Shown: in pieces, positions 42,076-51,709 of the stretch
How the letters are laid out: each line of letters starts with the position of its first letter
Position numbering within the stretch: position 1 is the stretch's first letter
NCBI RefSeq assembly: GCF_000008765.1
Contig: NC_003030.1
Span: 3,506,001-3,570,000 of the forward strand
DNA length: 64,000 nucleotides
Reading direction: 5' to 3'
From: Clostridium acetobutylicum ATCC 824
GTDB taxonomy: Bacteria > Bacillota > Clostridia > Clostridiales > Clostridiaceae
The notes under the pieces: model-generated
The model's database searches: none
Seen by the model: the letters and a program-made list of their open reading frames with translations, nothing else
Told to the model about the DNA's origin: nothing
Program-made: the position numbers and the translations under genes

Positions 42076-44070
42076 ATGAACAAATACAAGAAATTATTTG
42101 AACCAATCAAAATTGGAAAATGTGAAATCAAAAACCGTTTTGCATTAGCTCCAATGGGCCCTTTAGGACTAGCTGATAGTGAAGGTGGTTTCAACCAAAG
42201 AGGAATAGACTACTATACTGAAAGAGCAAAAGGTGGCACAGGATTAATAATAACAGGAGTTACCTTTGTAGATAATGAAGTTGAAGAACACGGAATGCCT
42301 AATTGTCCTTGTCCAACACATAATCCAGTTCAATTCGTAAGAACTGGTAGAGAAATGACTGAAAGAATACACGCATACAATTCTAAAGTATTTTTACAAA
42401 TGTCAGGTGGATTTGGTAGAGTTACTATACCTACTAACTTAGGAGAATTTCCTCCAGTTGCCCCATCTCCAATTCAACATAGATGGCTTGACAAAACTTG
42501 TCGTGAACTTACAGTAGATGAAATTAAATCAATAGTTAAAAAATTTGGTGAAGGAGCTTTTAATGCTAAAAGGGCCGGCTTTGATGGAGTTCAAATTCAT
42601 GCTGTTCATGAAGGATACCTTATAGATCAATTTGCTATTTCATTATTTAATCATAGAACCGATGAATACGGCGGAAGCTTAGAAAATAGACTTCGCTTTG
42701 CAAGAGAAATCGTTGAAGAAATTAAAAATCGCTGTGGAGAAGATTTCCCTGTAACACTTAGATATTCACCAAAAAGCTTTATTAAAGATCTTAGAGATGG
42801 AGCACTTCCTGGTGAAGAATTCGTTGAAAAGGGAAGAGACCTTGACGAAGGTGTTGAGGCTGCAAAACTTCTTGTATCTTATGGATATGATGCTTTAGAT
42901 ACAGATGTTGGTTCTTATGATTCATGGTGGTGGAGTCATCCGCCTATGTACCAGGAAAAAGGCTTATATAGAAAATACGCTAAATTAATGAAGGATACTG
43001 TTGATGTTCCAGTTATTTGCGCTGGAAGAATGGATGATCCTGATATGGCCTTAGAAGCTGTAGAAAATGGAACCTGCGATGTTATAAGTCTAGGAAGACC
43101 TCTTCTTGCAGACCCTGACTACGTAAATAAGTTAAGAAGTAATAAATGCAAATCAATAAGACCTTGTATTTCCTGTCAAGAAGGTTGTATGGGACGTGTT
43201 CAACATTACTCAATGTTAAACTGCGCTGTAAACCCTCAAGCTTGTAAGGAAAGAGCTAACTCACTTACTCCAATAATTAAAAGCAAAAAAGTATTAATAG
43301 TTGGAGGAGGAGTTGCTGGCTGTGAAGCTGCTAGAGTTCTAGCTCTTAGAGGTCATGAACCTGTACTTTATGAAAAGAGCAATAGATTAGGCGGAAATCT
43401 TATACCTGGTGGAGCACCAAGCTTTAAAGAAGATGACATAGCATTAGCTGATTGGTATACAAATACCTTAAAAGAGCTAAACGTTGAAGTCAACTTAAAT
43501 AGCGAGGTTACAAAAGAACAAATTTTAAATTCCAAGTTTGATACAGTAATCGTAGCAACAGGATCAACTCCAAAGGTTTTCCCACTTGGAGATGACGAAA
43601 AAGTATTCACCGCTGCTGAAGTATTACTAGGACAAAAAGATCCTGGAGAAACAACTGTTGTAGTTGGAGGAGGTCTAGTAGGCTGCGAATTAGCATTAGA
43701 TCTTGCTAAAAAAGGCAAAAAGGTAACTATTGTTGAAGCCTTAAATAAAATACTAGCTTTAAATGGTCCTTTATGTTCTGCAAACAGCGAAATGCTTCAA
43801 AAATTAATACCTTTTAATGGCATCGATGTAAAGGCAAATTCAAAAGTAAAAGGATACAAAAATGGATTGCTTAAAATGGAAACAGAAAACGGAATAGAAG
43901 AATTACCATGTGATTCAGTAATATTATCTGTTGGATATAAAGAAGAAAACTCCTTATACAAGGAATTAGAATTTGAAATTCCAGAAATCTACCTTCTAGG
44001 AGATGCTCGTAAGGTATCTAATATCATGTATGGTATTTGGGATGCTTTTGAAGTTGCAAACCATATATAA
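42076..44070 (+). CDS. enr: 2-enoate reductase
   Basis: 664 residues. The N-terminal old-yellow-enzyme barrel (about 1-370) has KNRFALAPMG, QIHAVHEGYL and FNHRTDEYGGSLENRLRFA. A [4Fe-4S] site follows (CISCQEGC then a Cys in MLNCAVNP). The C-terminal half is an FAD/NAD domain (IVGGGVAGCEAARVLA, VVGGGLVGCELALDLA). This is the make-up of clostridial 2-enoate reductase, which reduces alpha,beta-unsaturated carboxylates with NADH. GAGGAGGG supports ATG 42076. PadR control is inferred from the divergent gene and operator. A strong terminator follows. Confidence 0.92.
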   Translation: MNKYKKLFEPIKIGKCEIKNRFALAPMGPLGLADSEGGFNQRGIDYYTERAKGGTGLIITGVTFVDNEVEEHGMPNCPCPTHNPVQFVRTGREMTERIHAYNSKVFLQMSGGFGRVTIPTNLGEFPPVAPSPIQHRWLDKTCRELTVDEIKSIVKKFGEGAFNAKRAGFDGVQIHAVHEGYLIDQFAISLFNHRTDEYGGSLENRLRFAREIVEEIKNRCGEDFPVTLRYSPKSFIKDLRDGALPGEEFVEKGRDLDEGVEAAKLLVSYGYDALDTDVGSYDSWWWSHPPMYQEKGLYRKYAKLMKDTVDVPVICAGRMDDPDMALEAVENGTCDVISLGRPLLADPDYVNKLRSNKCKSIRPCISCQEGCMGRVQHYSMLNCAVNPQACKERANSLTPIIKSKKVLIVGGGVAGCEAARVLALRGHEPVLYEKSNRLGGNLIPGGAPSFKEDDIALADWYTNTLKELNVEVNLNSEVTKEQILNSKFDTVIVATGSTPKVFPLGDDEKVFTAAEVLLGQKDPGETTVVVGGGLVGCELALDLAKKGKKVTIVEALNKILALNGPLCSANSEMLQKLIPFNGIDVKANSKVKGYKNGLLKMETENGIEELPCDSVILSVGYKEENSLYKELEFEIPEIYLLGDARKVSNIMYGIWDAFEVANHI

Positions 44071-44075
44071 ATAGT

Positions 44076-44100
44076 AAAAAACCCCGAAAGGGGTTTTTTT
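44076..44100 (+). terminator. Terminator of 2-enoate reductase
   Basis: AAAAAACCCC-GAAA-GGGGTTTTTT, a GNRA-capped stem with a T run. Confidence 0.95.
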
Positions 44101-44180
44101 ATTGATATTAATTAAACTAAGAATAAAAAGTCTAACACTGCTAAATAATAATTGTATACATAACTTTAAAGGAGATAAAA

Positions 44181-44786
44181 ATGGAACTCAACTTAATATT
44201 CAAAACAATTATTCTCTTTTTAGCAGGAACTTTCATTTTAAGAATAGCTGGAAGAAAATCTATATCTCAAATGACTATGGCTCAAACCATTGTAATGATT
44301 TCTTTAGGTGCTCTTTTAGTAGGACCTATAGTCAGCAAAAGTCTTATTGTAACAATTCTTATAGCTTGTCTTCTTGGCCTATTAATGATAGCCACAGAAT
44401 ACATTCAAATGAAATCAGACTTTCTAGAAAACCTATTTAGTGGGAAATCAGTCATGGTAATTGAGAACGGAAAAGTCAATCTAGTAAAATTAAGAAAATT
44501 AAGAATGTCTCTAGATAAACTAGAAATGCGTCTACGGGAAGCTGGCATATCTTCCATAGAGGATTTAAAATATGCAACAATTGAGCTAGATGGTCAACTA
44601 GGATATGAATTGAAGGATGAAAAAAAGCCCTTAACAAAGGAAGATTTTAATCTTATGATGTCAGAAATATCTAACATGAAAAAATCACTGAAATATGGCA
44701 TAAATCCTAGCAATCTCCCCAAAAATGATATATTTGAGGAAGTCAAAACTAATAAATTTGAAGGTGATGACAAAGAACCAAGTTAA
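44181..44786 (+). CDS. DUF421 (YetF-like) membrane protein
   Basis: 201 residues. Two or three N-terminal helices within about 1-75 contain TFILRIAGRKSISQMTMAQT and MISLGALLVGPIVS. They are followed by a soluble domain with VMVIENGKVNLVKLRKLRMS and EDLKYATIELDGQLGYE, the pattern of DUF421/YetF proteins. Some of these are linked to the spore germinant receptor machinery; the role of this one is unknown. AAAGGAGA precedes the ATG. It is monocistronic between terminators. Confidence 0.85.
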   Translation: MELNLIFKTIILFLAGTFILRIAGRKSISQMTMAQTIVMISLGALLVGPIVSKSLIVTILIACLLGLLMIATEYIQMKSDFLENLFSGKSVMVIENGKVNLVKLRKLRMSLDKLEMRLREAGISSIEDLKYATIELDGQLGYELKDEKKPLTKEDFNLMMSEISNMKKSLKYGINPSNLPKNDIFEEVKTNKFEGDDKEPS

Positions 44787-44818
44787 AAACAGAGCACAAA
44801 CAATGTACTCTGTTTTTT
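44787..44818. terminator. Bidirectional terminator
   Basis: ACAGAG (44789-44794) pairs with CTCTGT (44808-44813), with TTTTTTT on the plus strand and an A run on the other side. Confidence 0.7.
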
Positions 44819-44825
44819 TATATAC

Positions 44826-45791
44826 TTAAATAACCTTCCAATCATCATTTCCCTTAAGAATATTGGTTATGGAATACTTTTCTACTTCCTTGTCATTTAA
44901 AAGTTTCGCCCATTTAACTCTTTTATCATTTGCTGCACCTGGACCATAGCTTTTATACTCTGCATAGTAGCTTTCTTTTTCAGCATTTGCCTTATTCCAA
45001 TTATGAAAACCTTCTGGAATGATGTGTTCTCCCATAAAACACCTTATGAAAACTGTTTTTGCATAGTCTCTCCAAGGTCTTCCTAAATAAACAGTATGCT
45101 TCCTTGCATCACTTATGAATTTGCAATCCAAGAATACATATCCAAATTCTTTTCCTTCTGGCGTTGAGGCTGCTGCTATAAACCCATTAACCTCTTTATT
45201 TTTATCATTAGAAAAAATCTCACATTTATTGAATACAGCAGTGGCGGAACCAAATATAAAGTCTATATCTCCTCTTATATAACAATTTTCATAATACTGC
45301 CTTACATCTCTTCTTTTCATACCGTCCTTTGGCCCACCAAAATTGTTTCCCTCTATAGGCTTTGGAGGAAGTGGTCCTGTAAATAGGGTATCTTGGTTTG
45401 CTAATAATCTACAGTTTCTAAAAATCATTCTATCGCCATCAGCATAAACCGCAACTGCTTGTCCTACTAGATCTCCGTCTCCTGCATTATTTTCTACAGT
45501 TATATTTTCACAAATAAAATCATCGCCATCCACAAACATTGTATAGGAGTTAAAAGTTCTCATTCTCTCTTTATTAGCCATCAAGGTATTAGCTGAATCA
45601 TTAAAGGTTATGACCGTGCTACTTACATCTTCACCAATTAGACTTATAAAAGGTTTTCTTATACTTAGTTTTTCCTTGTAAACTCCAGCTTTAACCTTTA
45701 TAATAACCCTTTTCTTATTGTTCTTAGACACACTGTCCACTGCTTTTTGTATTGTATCAAAATCCCCATCATCATTTTTCGATACTATCAA
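44826..45791 (-). CDS. Pectinesterase without signal peptide
   Basis: 321 residues, family 8 carbohydrate esterase. Visible signatures are GQAVAVYADG, LLANQDTLF (Gln), GDIDFIFG (catalytic Asp) and YLGRPWR (Arg). It removes methyl esters from pectin, giving methanol. No signal peptide or anchor is present at the N-terminus, so it should act in the cytosol on imported oligogalacturonides. TTG at 45791 is chosen because AAAAGGGG overlaps an earlier GTG. It lies 14 bp after an acetyltransferase gene on the same strand. A secreted pectate lyase is encoded at 58.9 kb. Confidence 0.92.
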   Translation of the reverse strand: MIVSKNDDGDFDTIQKAVDSVSKNNKKRVIIKVKAGVYKEKLSIRKPFISLIGEDVSSTVITFNDSANTLMANKERMRTFNSYTMFVDGDDFICENITVENNAGDGDLVGQAVAVYADGDRMIFRNCRLLANQDTLFTGPLPPKPIEGNNFGGPKDGMKRRDVRQYYENCYIRGDIDFIFGSATAVFNKCEIFSNDKNKEVNGFIAAASTPEGKEFGYVFLDCKFISDARKHTVYLGRPWRDYAKTVFIRCFMGEHIIPEGFHNWNKANAEKESYYAEYKSYGPGAANDKRVKWAKLLNDKEVEKYSITNILKGNDDWKVI

Positions 45792-45805
45792 AATAAACAC
45801 CCCTT

Positions 45806-46270
45806 TTAATTTTTCACCTGCTGCAAAATCACTGTTCTCTTATAAAAACCATATCTCTTATAAAACTCCAGAACTTTCTCATTTCCCTCTGCTACTCCTA
45901 TTATTTTATTATCTGCTCCATTTTTATCTAACCATTTAAGTGCTCTAGTCATTAATTTATCACCTAATCCAAAGCCTCTGCACTCTTTTTCAATGAAAAT
46001 AGACTCAATCTCTCCCAAGTTTTTATTTTTTATAGTACTTATGCAGTAACCTACATATTCATCATTTCTTTTAATTAAATCAATATTCAATGATTTAGTA
46101 TCTTTATTTGTAAAGCTCTTACGTCTATCTTCAAATTTAAATTTTTCATATCTAGCATAAAAATACTTGGAACCACATTTATGGTGCTCATTTAACTTTT
46201 CCCATAAAGGCTTTACTAACTCTAATAATTCCGCATCTCCATTTACAAATTGAAACTCCTCCATAATCAA
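45806..46270 (-). CDS. GNAT-family N-acetyltransferase
   Basis: 154 residues. The acetyl-CoA site is in IESIFIEKECRGFGLGDKLM (Q/RxxGxG/A form RGFGLG), and the C-terminal segment VLEFYKRYGFYKRT is typical of GNAT. The substrate is unknown. AGGA lies six bases before TTG 46270; ATG two codons later is an alternative. It is just upstream of, and probably co-transcribed with, the pectinesterase. Confidence 0.85.
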   Translation of the reverse strand: MIMEEFQFVNGDAELLELVKPLWEKLNEHHKCGSKYFYARYEKFKFEDRRKSFTNKDTKSLNIDLIKRNDEYVGYCISTIKNKNLGEIESIFIEKECRGFGLGDKLMTRALKWLDKNGADNKIIGVAEGNEKVLEFYKRYGFYKRTVILQQVKN

Positions 46271-46429
46271 TTCACATCCTAAAATAATAATACCTTAATT
46301 ATACATTAATACCATTTTAATTGTCCATTATTGTTATTATTTATACAGCATAAATAATAACAATACTCAAATACTAAACTCATTAGCTAAATCTTTGCTT
46401 TACACTTAATTTATGAGGAGATGTTTTAA

Positions 46430-47563
46430 ATGAAAGCCATAACTTTTGAAGGCATGAACAATGTTAAGGTTAAAAATGTAAATGACCCGAATATCATAAA
46501 AAATGATGATGCAATTATTAAAATAACTTCTACTACAATATGTGGTTCCGACCTTCATCTTCTTCGTGGAACCATGCCAAAAGTTCCTCATGGATTTATT
46601 ATAGGCCATGAAGCAATGGGAATTGTTGAAGAAACAGGAAAGGAAGTCACAAACTTAAAAAAAGGTGATAGAGTAATTGTGCCTTTTCCTGTTTCCTGCG
46701 GTCACTGCTGGTACTGTACTCACGGTCTTTCTAGCCAATGCGATAACTCAAACGAGCATGGTGAAGTTGGTGCTATATATGGATACGGTGATTTAATGGG
46801 AGGCTACGATGGCGGTCAGGCTGAATACTTAAGAGTTCCATATGCAAACTTTGGGCCTAAATTAGTACCTGAAAATCTTACAGATGAACAGGTTCTTTTT
46901 CTAACTGATATACTTCCAACTTCTTATTGGGGCACAATAGTAAATGGAGGAGTTAAGCAAGGTGACACCGTAGTCGTTCTTGGCTGTGGTCCAGTTGGAC
47001 TTTTAGCTCAAAAATGGGCAGCTTATGCAGGTGCTTCTAGAATAATCGCAGTAGATAACATAGACTATAGATTAGAGCATGCAAAAAAATACAACTCAGC
47101 AGAAATATTAAACTTCAATGACTACGACAATACAGGAGAATACATCAAAGAAATAACTCATGGAGGAGCAGACGTTGTAATTGACTGTGTTGGAATGGAC
47201 GGAGAAAGGTCTCCTATTGAAAATGTAGAAACTCTATTAAAAATACAGGGTGGTTCAAAGTCCGCAATAGAAATATCAACTCAAGCAGTAAGAAGAGGTG
47301 GAACAGTATCTGTTGTCGGCGTTTACGGTGCAAGATACAATAACTTTCCTTTTGGAGACTTCTTCTCTAGAAATATAACCATAAAAACTGGTCAATGCCC
47401 AGCACATTCTTATGTAGATGTTATTTTAGATCTCATAAAGCAAAATAAATTTGATGCTACTGATATAATAACTCATACTATGTCTCTTTCTGATGGTGAA
47501 AAAGCATATAATTTATTCAATAATAAACTTGATAATTGTATAAAAGTCATATTAAAACCATAA
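46430..47563 (+). CDS. Zinc-dependent alcohol dehydrogenase (FdhA/YycR-like)
   Basis: 377 residues of the medium-chain family. Catalytic zinc ligands are Cys in TTICGSDLHLLRG and His in IIGHEAMG. The structural zinc site CGHCWYC plus a later Cys is complete. The Rossmann loop is VLGCGPVGLLAQKWA. The insertion near ENVETLLKI resembles the glutathione-independent formaldehyde dehydrogenase-like subgroup. Substrate unknown. AGGAGATG precedes the ATG. It is divergent from the acetyltransferase-pectinesterase pair; pectin demethylation makes methanol, but a link is speculative. Confidence 0.88.
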   Translation: MKAITFEGMNNVKVKNVNDPNIIKNDDAIIKITSTTICGSDLHLLRGTMPKVPHGFIIGHEAMGIVEETGKEVTNLKKGDRVIVPFPVSCGHCWYCTHGLSSQCDNSNEHGEVGAIYGYGDLMGGYDGGQAEYLRVPYANFGPKLVPENLTDEQVLFLTDILPTSYWGTIVNGGVKQGDTVVVLGCGPVGLLAQKWAAYAGASRIIAVDNIDYRLEHAKKYNSAEILNFNDYDNTGEYIKEITHGGADVVIDCVGMDGERSPIENVETLLKIQGGSKSAIEISTQAVRRGGTVSVVGVYGARYNNFPFGDFFSRNITIKTGQCPAHSYVDVILDLIKQNKFDATDIITHTMSLSDGEKAYNLFNNKLDNCIKVILKP

Positions 47564-47621
47564 AATCTTTATATAAATACGGAGTTTTGGTAACAAACAT
47601 ACATGCCAAAACCCCCTTAAC

Positions 47622-47966
47622 TTATAAATTCTTGCCTTTTATGAAATCTTCTCTATGAGGTGTAAACACATCCAAGAGCACTCCCTTTTTAAGACATTTA
47701 CAGCCATGTACTATATTCGGTAATTTAAAAAGTGTGTCTCCTTTTTTCACTACTTTCTTAATTCCATCAATTTGAAATTCAAATTCTCCTTCTAATACGT
47801 ATGAAAGCTGTGTATGAGGATGATTATGTAGTTCTCCTACAGCTCCCTCTTCAAAATGCACCTCAACAGCCATAAGTTCTTCACCAAATGCTAATATCTT
47901 TCTTTTTATCCCTTCTCCTGCTGGTTCAAATTCTCTTTCTTTGCCGTATACAAAAGCCTCATTCAT
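47622..47966 (-). CDS. Cupin-domain protein
   Basis: 114 residues forming one cupin barrel. Metal ligands fit HNHPHTQLSYVLEGE (motif 1) and FKLPNIVHGCKCL (motif 2). It may bind a sugar or small metabolite or be an isomerase; no specific function is visible. GGGGAGGA supports the ATG at 47966 over a longer frame. It is convergent with the alcohol dehydrogenase gene, with a weak GTTTTGG/CCAAAAC hairpin (47584-47612) between. Confidence 0.83.
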   Translation of the reverse strand: MNEAFVYGKEREFEPAGEGIKRKILAFGEELMAVEVHFEEGAVGELHNHPHTQLSYVLEGEFEFQIDGIKKVVKKGDTLFKLPNIVHGCKCLKKGVLLDVFTPHREDFIKGKNL

Positions 47967-48204
47967 AATGTTCAATCCTCCCCTTAAATATTTCATACTT
48001 GTCTCTCTACATAACATTTTAGCACAAACTTTCCTAATTTCTATGTAAATAAAATAAGGGAGTTTTATTATAATAATTTCTCCATAATGAATTTTAATTT
48101 AGTATAGAACATTTTACATATTTCTCTTGAAGATTTTTCTTTTAATACTATAATTAGTATAGTGATTTAATGATCTTATAAAATACAATTAGAAGGTGAA
48201 TCTT

Positions 48205-49053
48205 TTGAATAAACCAAATGAAAGAAAAAAAATATTAATTAAACGTTCCATTTTAGTAGGCTGCACTGCTATTATATGTTGGACTTGCTTTTTTATATTT
48301 GGAACATATTATAGAAAAAAAACTACTGCAGCTGCAAATGAATTCAAAAATAAAGCTGCTCTTTCTAAAAAAGTACATCATAATTCAAAAGCAGACAAGT
48401 TAGCTAAAAAAGCTCCAATAATTCCTGGATACCTTGAACCGTGGAAGCTTCAAAAAAACAATCCTAAAAAAACAGCATATTTAACCTTTGATGATGGCCC
48501 ATCTCCTAATACTACAAAAATATTGGATATATTAAATGCTAATAAAATCAAAGCCACATTTTTTATTCTTGGTAAAAACGCAGAAATGCATCCTGACTTG
48601 GTAAAGTTAGAATATAAATATGGAAATTCTATAGGTAACCATACTTATTCTCACAATATACGTTATAATGAATCAACTGATGAATTTTTAGCTGATGTTA
48701 ACAGATGCGATTCTGTTTTAAAATCAATTTTAGGTGATAAATATACTCCAAAGCTACTTAGATTTCCTGGAGGTTCTGGCGCACCAAGAGAGACTAGATT
48801 GGCTCCTTTTAGGCAAGCTGTAACAAATGCAGGATATAGATATCTAGATTGGAATGATGAAACTGGCGATGCTGAATATAGGCTTGCTCCTGTTCCTACG
48901 TTAATGTCAAACCTGGAACATAATACAGGTAATCAGCATACCGTAGTTGTTTTAATGCATGATGCCGCTGCAAAAACCACCTCAGTAGACGCACTACCAC
49001 AGGTAATTCAATACTTGAAAAACTTAGGTTATACTTTTGATAAAATCTCGTAA
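48205..49053 (+). CDS. Membrane-anchored polysaccharide deacetylase (NodB domain)
   Basis: 282 residues. One N-terminal helix at about 12-33 anchors it, with the domain outside. NodB motifs are TFDDGPSPNTT (catalytic Asp and metal Asp), NHTYSH (metal His pair), RFPGGSG and the C-terminal LMHDAA. It should deacetylate peptidoglycan or chitin-like sugars at the cell surface. GAAGGTG overlaps a GTG at 48196, so the TTG at 48205 is preferred. It is followed by a bidirectional terminator. Confidence 0.9.
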   Translation: MNKPNERKKILIKRSILVGCTAIICWTCFFIFGTYYRKKTTAAANEFKNKAALSKKVHHNSKADKLAKKAPIIPGYLEPWKLQKNNPKKTAYLTFDDGPSPNTTKILDILNANKIKATFFILGKNAEMHPDLVKLEYKYGNSIGNHTYSHNIRYNESTDEFLADVNRCDSVLKSILGDKYTPKLLRFPGGSGAPRETRLAPFRQAVTNAGYRYLDWNDETGDAEYRLAPVPTLMSNLEHNTGNQHTVVVLMHDAAAKTTSVDALPQVIQYLKNLGYTFDKIS

Positions 49054-49059
49054 TTATAT

Positions 49060-49095
49060 AAAGAAAAAGCAAGAGAACTCTCTTGCTTTTTCTTT
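49060..49095. terminator. Bidirectional terminator
   Basis: AAAGAAAAAGCAAGAG (49060-49075) and CTCTTGCTTTTTCTTT (49080-49095) form a 16-bp stem with loop AACT. Confidence 0.93.
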
Positions 49096-49110
49096 ATATA
49101 GCTTCATATC

Positions 49111-50031
49111 CTATGGCAATTTATTTCCTGCTGCTCTATATATTTCGTACCATTCCTTCCTTGTAAGCTCTATATCTGAAGCTTTGCAAATATCCTTCAA
49201 ACGATTAACGTTCGTTGTACCAACTATTGGCTGCATTTTAGCCGGATGCCTTAAAAGCCAAGCAATTGCTATAGCCGTATTCTTAACACCTTTATCTCTT
49301 GCTATGTTATTTATTACTTTATTTAATTCTGGAAATTTATCGTTATCCAAAAATACCCCTTCAAAAAAGCCATACTGGAAGGGTGACCAAGGCTGAATTG
49401 TTATATCGTTCAATCTGCAATAATCCAGAACACTTCCATCACAATTAATTGAAGCCTCATTTTTCATATTTACGTTTAGTCCTGCATCAATCATTCCCGT
49501 ATGCATTATACTAAGCTGAAGTTGATTTATTATTATCTTATTATTTAAATATTTACTTAGAAGCTCAATTTGCATAGGATTTTGATTACTAACTCCAAAG
49601 TGCCTAACCTTTCCACTCGAGCTTAACGTCTCAAATGCTTCTGCAACCTCCTCAGGCTCCATTAATGCATCAGGACGGTGAAGAAGTAAAACATCTAAGT
49701 ATTCAGTTTTAAGTCTTTTTAAACTTTGATCTACTGAATTTAAAATATGCTCCTTTGAAAAATCAAAAAATCCTTTTCTTATGCCGCATTTTGATTGTAT
49801 TATAAGCTTCTCTCTAACACTAGGTTTCATATCAATTGCTTCCGAAAAAATTTCCTCACATCTACCGCCACCATATATATCAGCATGATCAAAGAAATTA
49901 ATTCCTTCTTCAAGTGCAGTACTAATAAGTTTACTAGCATCACTTACAGTAAGTTCGCTAAGCCTCATACACCCAAGAGAAATCTCAGATACATTAGAAA
50001 GCTCTCCTTTACCTATGTTTAAAGTTTTCAT
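49111..50031 (-). CDS. Aldo/keto reductase
   Basis: 306 residues in the YdhF-like branch. The catalytic set is visible: Asp in NFFDHADIYGGG with Tyr, Lys in LIIQSKCGIR and His in LLLHRPDAL; the nucleotide site is in PIVGTTNVNRL. It is an NADPH-dependent carbonyl reductase of unknown substrate. AAAGGGGTG lies before the ATG. It is convergent with the deacetylase gene. Confidence 0.9.
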   Translation of the reverse strand: MKTLNIGKGELSNVSEISLGCMRLSELTVSDASKLISTALEEGINFFDHADIYGGGRCEEIFSEAIDMKPSVREKLIIQSKCGIRKGFFDFSKEHILNSVDQSLKRLKTEYLDVLLLHRPDALMEPEEVAEAFETLSSSGKVRHFGVSNQNPMQIELLSKYLNNKIIINQLQLSIMHTGMIDAGLNVNMKNEASINCDGSVLDYCRLNDITIQPWSPFQYGFFEGVFLDNDKFPELNKVINNIARDKGVKNTAIAIAWLLRHPAKMQPIVGTTNVNRLKDICKASDIELTRKEWYEIYRAAGNKLP

Positions 50032-50188
50032 TAATAAACACCCCTTTTGACTATATAATCTAATAAAACCATCCAGCTACCCTCTCCTTTTAATATACCC
50101 TAACATTTAATATTCCCTTAATAAAGCCTTAACTTTAATTTAGTAATATAAACTTAAAACAAGCATCATAAAAAGGAAGGTGAAGCAC

Positions 50189-50767
50189 ATGGAACAACTA
50201 AACATTTGTATTGACATTGATGGAACTATTACAGACGCTTATTATTGGATTGATTTATGTAATAGTTATTTTAAAACTAGCATCACAGAAAAGGACGCAA
50301 CTCAGTATTATATACACAAAATACTAAATGTACCATTAGAAGAATATAATGAGTTCTATGAGAAGTATAAATATAAACTTCACAGCGAACAAAAGCTTCG
50401 AAAAGATGTAAAGTCCGTAATAACAAAACTCAGCCAAAATAATAATATCTTTTTTGTAACTGCAAGAGAACGGGATCTTACTATTCTGACCTATAGTTAC
50501 TTAAGAAAAAAAGAAATTCCTTACGATAGCCTGTTTATTCTGGGCACTCATCATAAAGTTCCAACAGCTAGACAGCTAAACTGTGATTTATTTATAGAAG
50601 ATAACTACGACAATGCTCTTGAGCTTTCAAAAGCTGGTTTCAAAGTACTTTTAATAGATACCTACTATAATAGAAAACCATTAAATCAAAATATTATAAG
50701 ATTTTATAATTGGGACGAAGTATACGGTATTGTAGATAGACTCTTCGAAAAATCAGAGGCTATATAA
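50189..50767 (+). CDS. HAD-superfamily nucleotidase-like protein
   Basis: 192 residues. The nucleophile motif DIDGTITD is at about 8-15, the motif-II Thr is in IFFVTARERD and the motif-IV acid pair is in LFIEDNYDNA. The size and IxIDGTITD style resemble 5'(3')-deoxyribonucleotidase-like HAD proteins (NT5C/YorS group); the substrate is not certain. GGAAGGTG lies six bases before the ATG, which excludes the earlier GTG overlapping it. It ends one base before the convergent MBL gene. Confidence 0.82.
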   Translation: MEQLNICIDIDGTITDAYYWIDLCNSYFKTSITEKDATQYYIHKILNVPLEEYNEFYEKYKYKLHSEQKLRKDVKSVITKLSQNNNIFFVTARERDLTILTYSYLRKKEIPYDSLFILGTHHKVPTARQLNCDLFIEDNYDNALELSKAGFKVLLIDTYYNRKPLNQNIIRFYNWDEVYGIVDRLFEKSEAI

Positions 50768-50768
50768 A

Positions 50769-51419
50769 CTACTGATACCTCTCTACAAAGTCAGTCCAGC
50801 TTTTTTCTTTAGCTGAAATGGGTTTTCCATGTGAAGGACAAATCCATTCAAACTTTAACTTTTTTAAAGCCTTAATTGATTTTACTATCTCTTCTTCACT
50901 ATAGTTCATAAATCTTGGAAGTAATTTTATGGACTTATCCTTTACTTTAAACAAATCTCCACTAAATAATACATTTTCATATAATACTGACACATGACCA
51001 GGAGTATGCCCTGGTGTTTTTATTATATATGCTTTAGAAAACTTCTGTCCCTCTTCATATGTATTTATATCACTTAATGCCTCTTGTCTTATTAATGTCT
51101 GAATTATTCTCTTAACACCTTTTCTTTTTAATTTTCCACAAGCATACGGCATATCCTCTTTTGATATCCACAGTTTTGCTCCTGAAGCCTTCTGAAGCAT
51201 TTTAGCATTTCCAATGTGATCTATATCATGGTGTGTAAGTAAAATGTTATTAATGTCTTTTATGTTTAAATCTACAGAATTAAGCTCTGATTCTATTTTC
51301 TTAAATAATCCTACCATTCCAGTATCAATAAGTATATTATTTCCATTTTGCTTTATCAAATAAACGTGACTGCTATTTGTACCATCAAGCATATAAACAT
51401 TATTTATTATTTCCTTCAT
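50769..51419 (-). CDS. MBL-fold metallo-hydrolase
   Basis: 216 residues. The metal-binding signature is LLTHHDIDHIGN (HxxxDH form), then TPGHTPGHVS, a FSGDLF aspartate and CPSHGKP. It is a dinuclear-metal hydrolase of the glyoxalase II/lactonase-like group; the substrate is unknown. GGAGGAAG precedes the ATG. It is convergent with the HAD gene, leaving a single intergenic base. Confidence 0.88.
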   Translation of the reverse strand: MKEIINNVYMLDGTNSSHVYLIKQNGNNILIDTGMVGLFKKIESELNSVDLNIKDINNILLTHHDIDHIGNAKMLQKASGAKLWISKEDMPYACGKLKRKGVKRIIQTLIRQEALSDINTYEEGQKFSKAYIIKTPGHTPGHVSVLYENVLFSGDLFKVKDKSIKLLPRFMNYSEEEIVKSIKALKKLKFEWICPSHGKPISAKEKSWTDFVERYQ

Positions 51420-51476
51420 TTTACTTCCTCCAAAATTTAATACTTTAAATACATTATAACCTATGTATAATAATTG

Positions 51477-51514
51477 GAGCTTCCATGGAAATTATGTTTT
51501 ACCCTGGAAGCTCC
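51477..51514. repeat. 9-bp inverted repeat in the gap upstream of the MBL gene
   Basis: GGAGCTTCC (51477-51485) and GGAAGCTCC (51506-51514) form a perfect stem with a 20-base loop. No long T run follows. The remainder of 51420-51681 shows nothing I can name. Confidence 0.45.
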
Positions 51515-51681
51515 TTATATAAATTAAATATGGTATAAGCGTATGTTATTTTTCTATCGAGGCAAAATTGGATATACATAACTAATTTTAAGTAAATGCA
51601 TTTACTACCCTTTTATCGTTACATAAAAATGAAACTTAATAATTATTTTACATTAAATACATTTTTTTACTTAAATATTTT

Positions 51682-51709
51682 TAAAAAAGAGACTTTATCT
51701 CAAGCCTCT
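51682..51709 (-). terminator. Terminator of the slipin gene
   Basis: On the minus strand AGAGGCTT pairs with AAGTCTCT (one G-U) around GAGATA, followed by TTTTTT. Confidence 0.8.

Noticed and set aside
44102-44440. 112-codon frame overlapping the DUF421 start
   Set aside because: The DUF421 gene has a proper ribosome site and family sequence; the other frame is Asn/Ser-rich and featureless.
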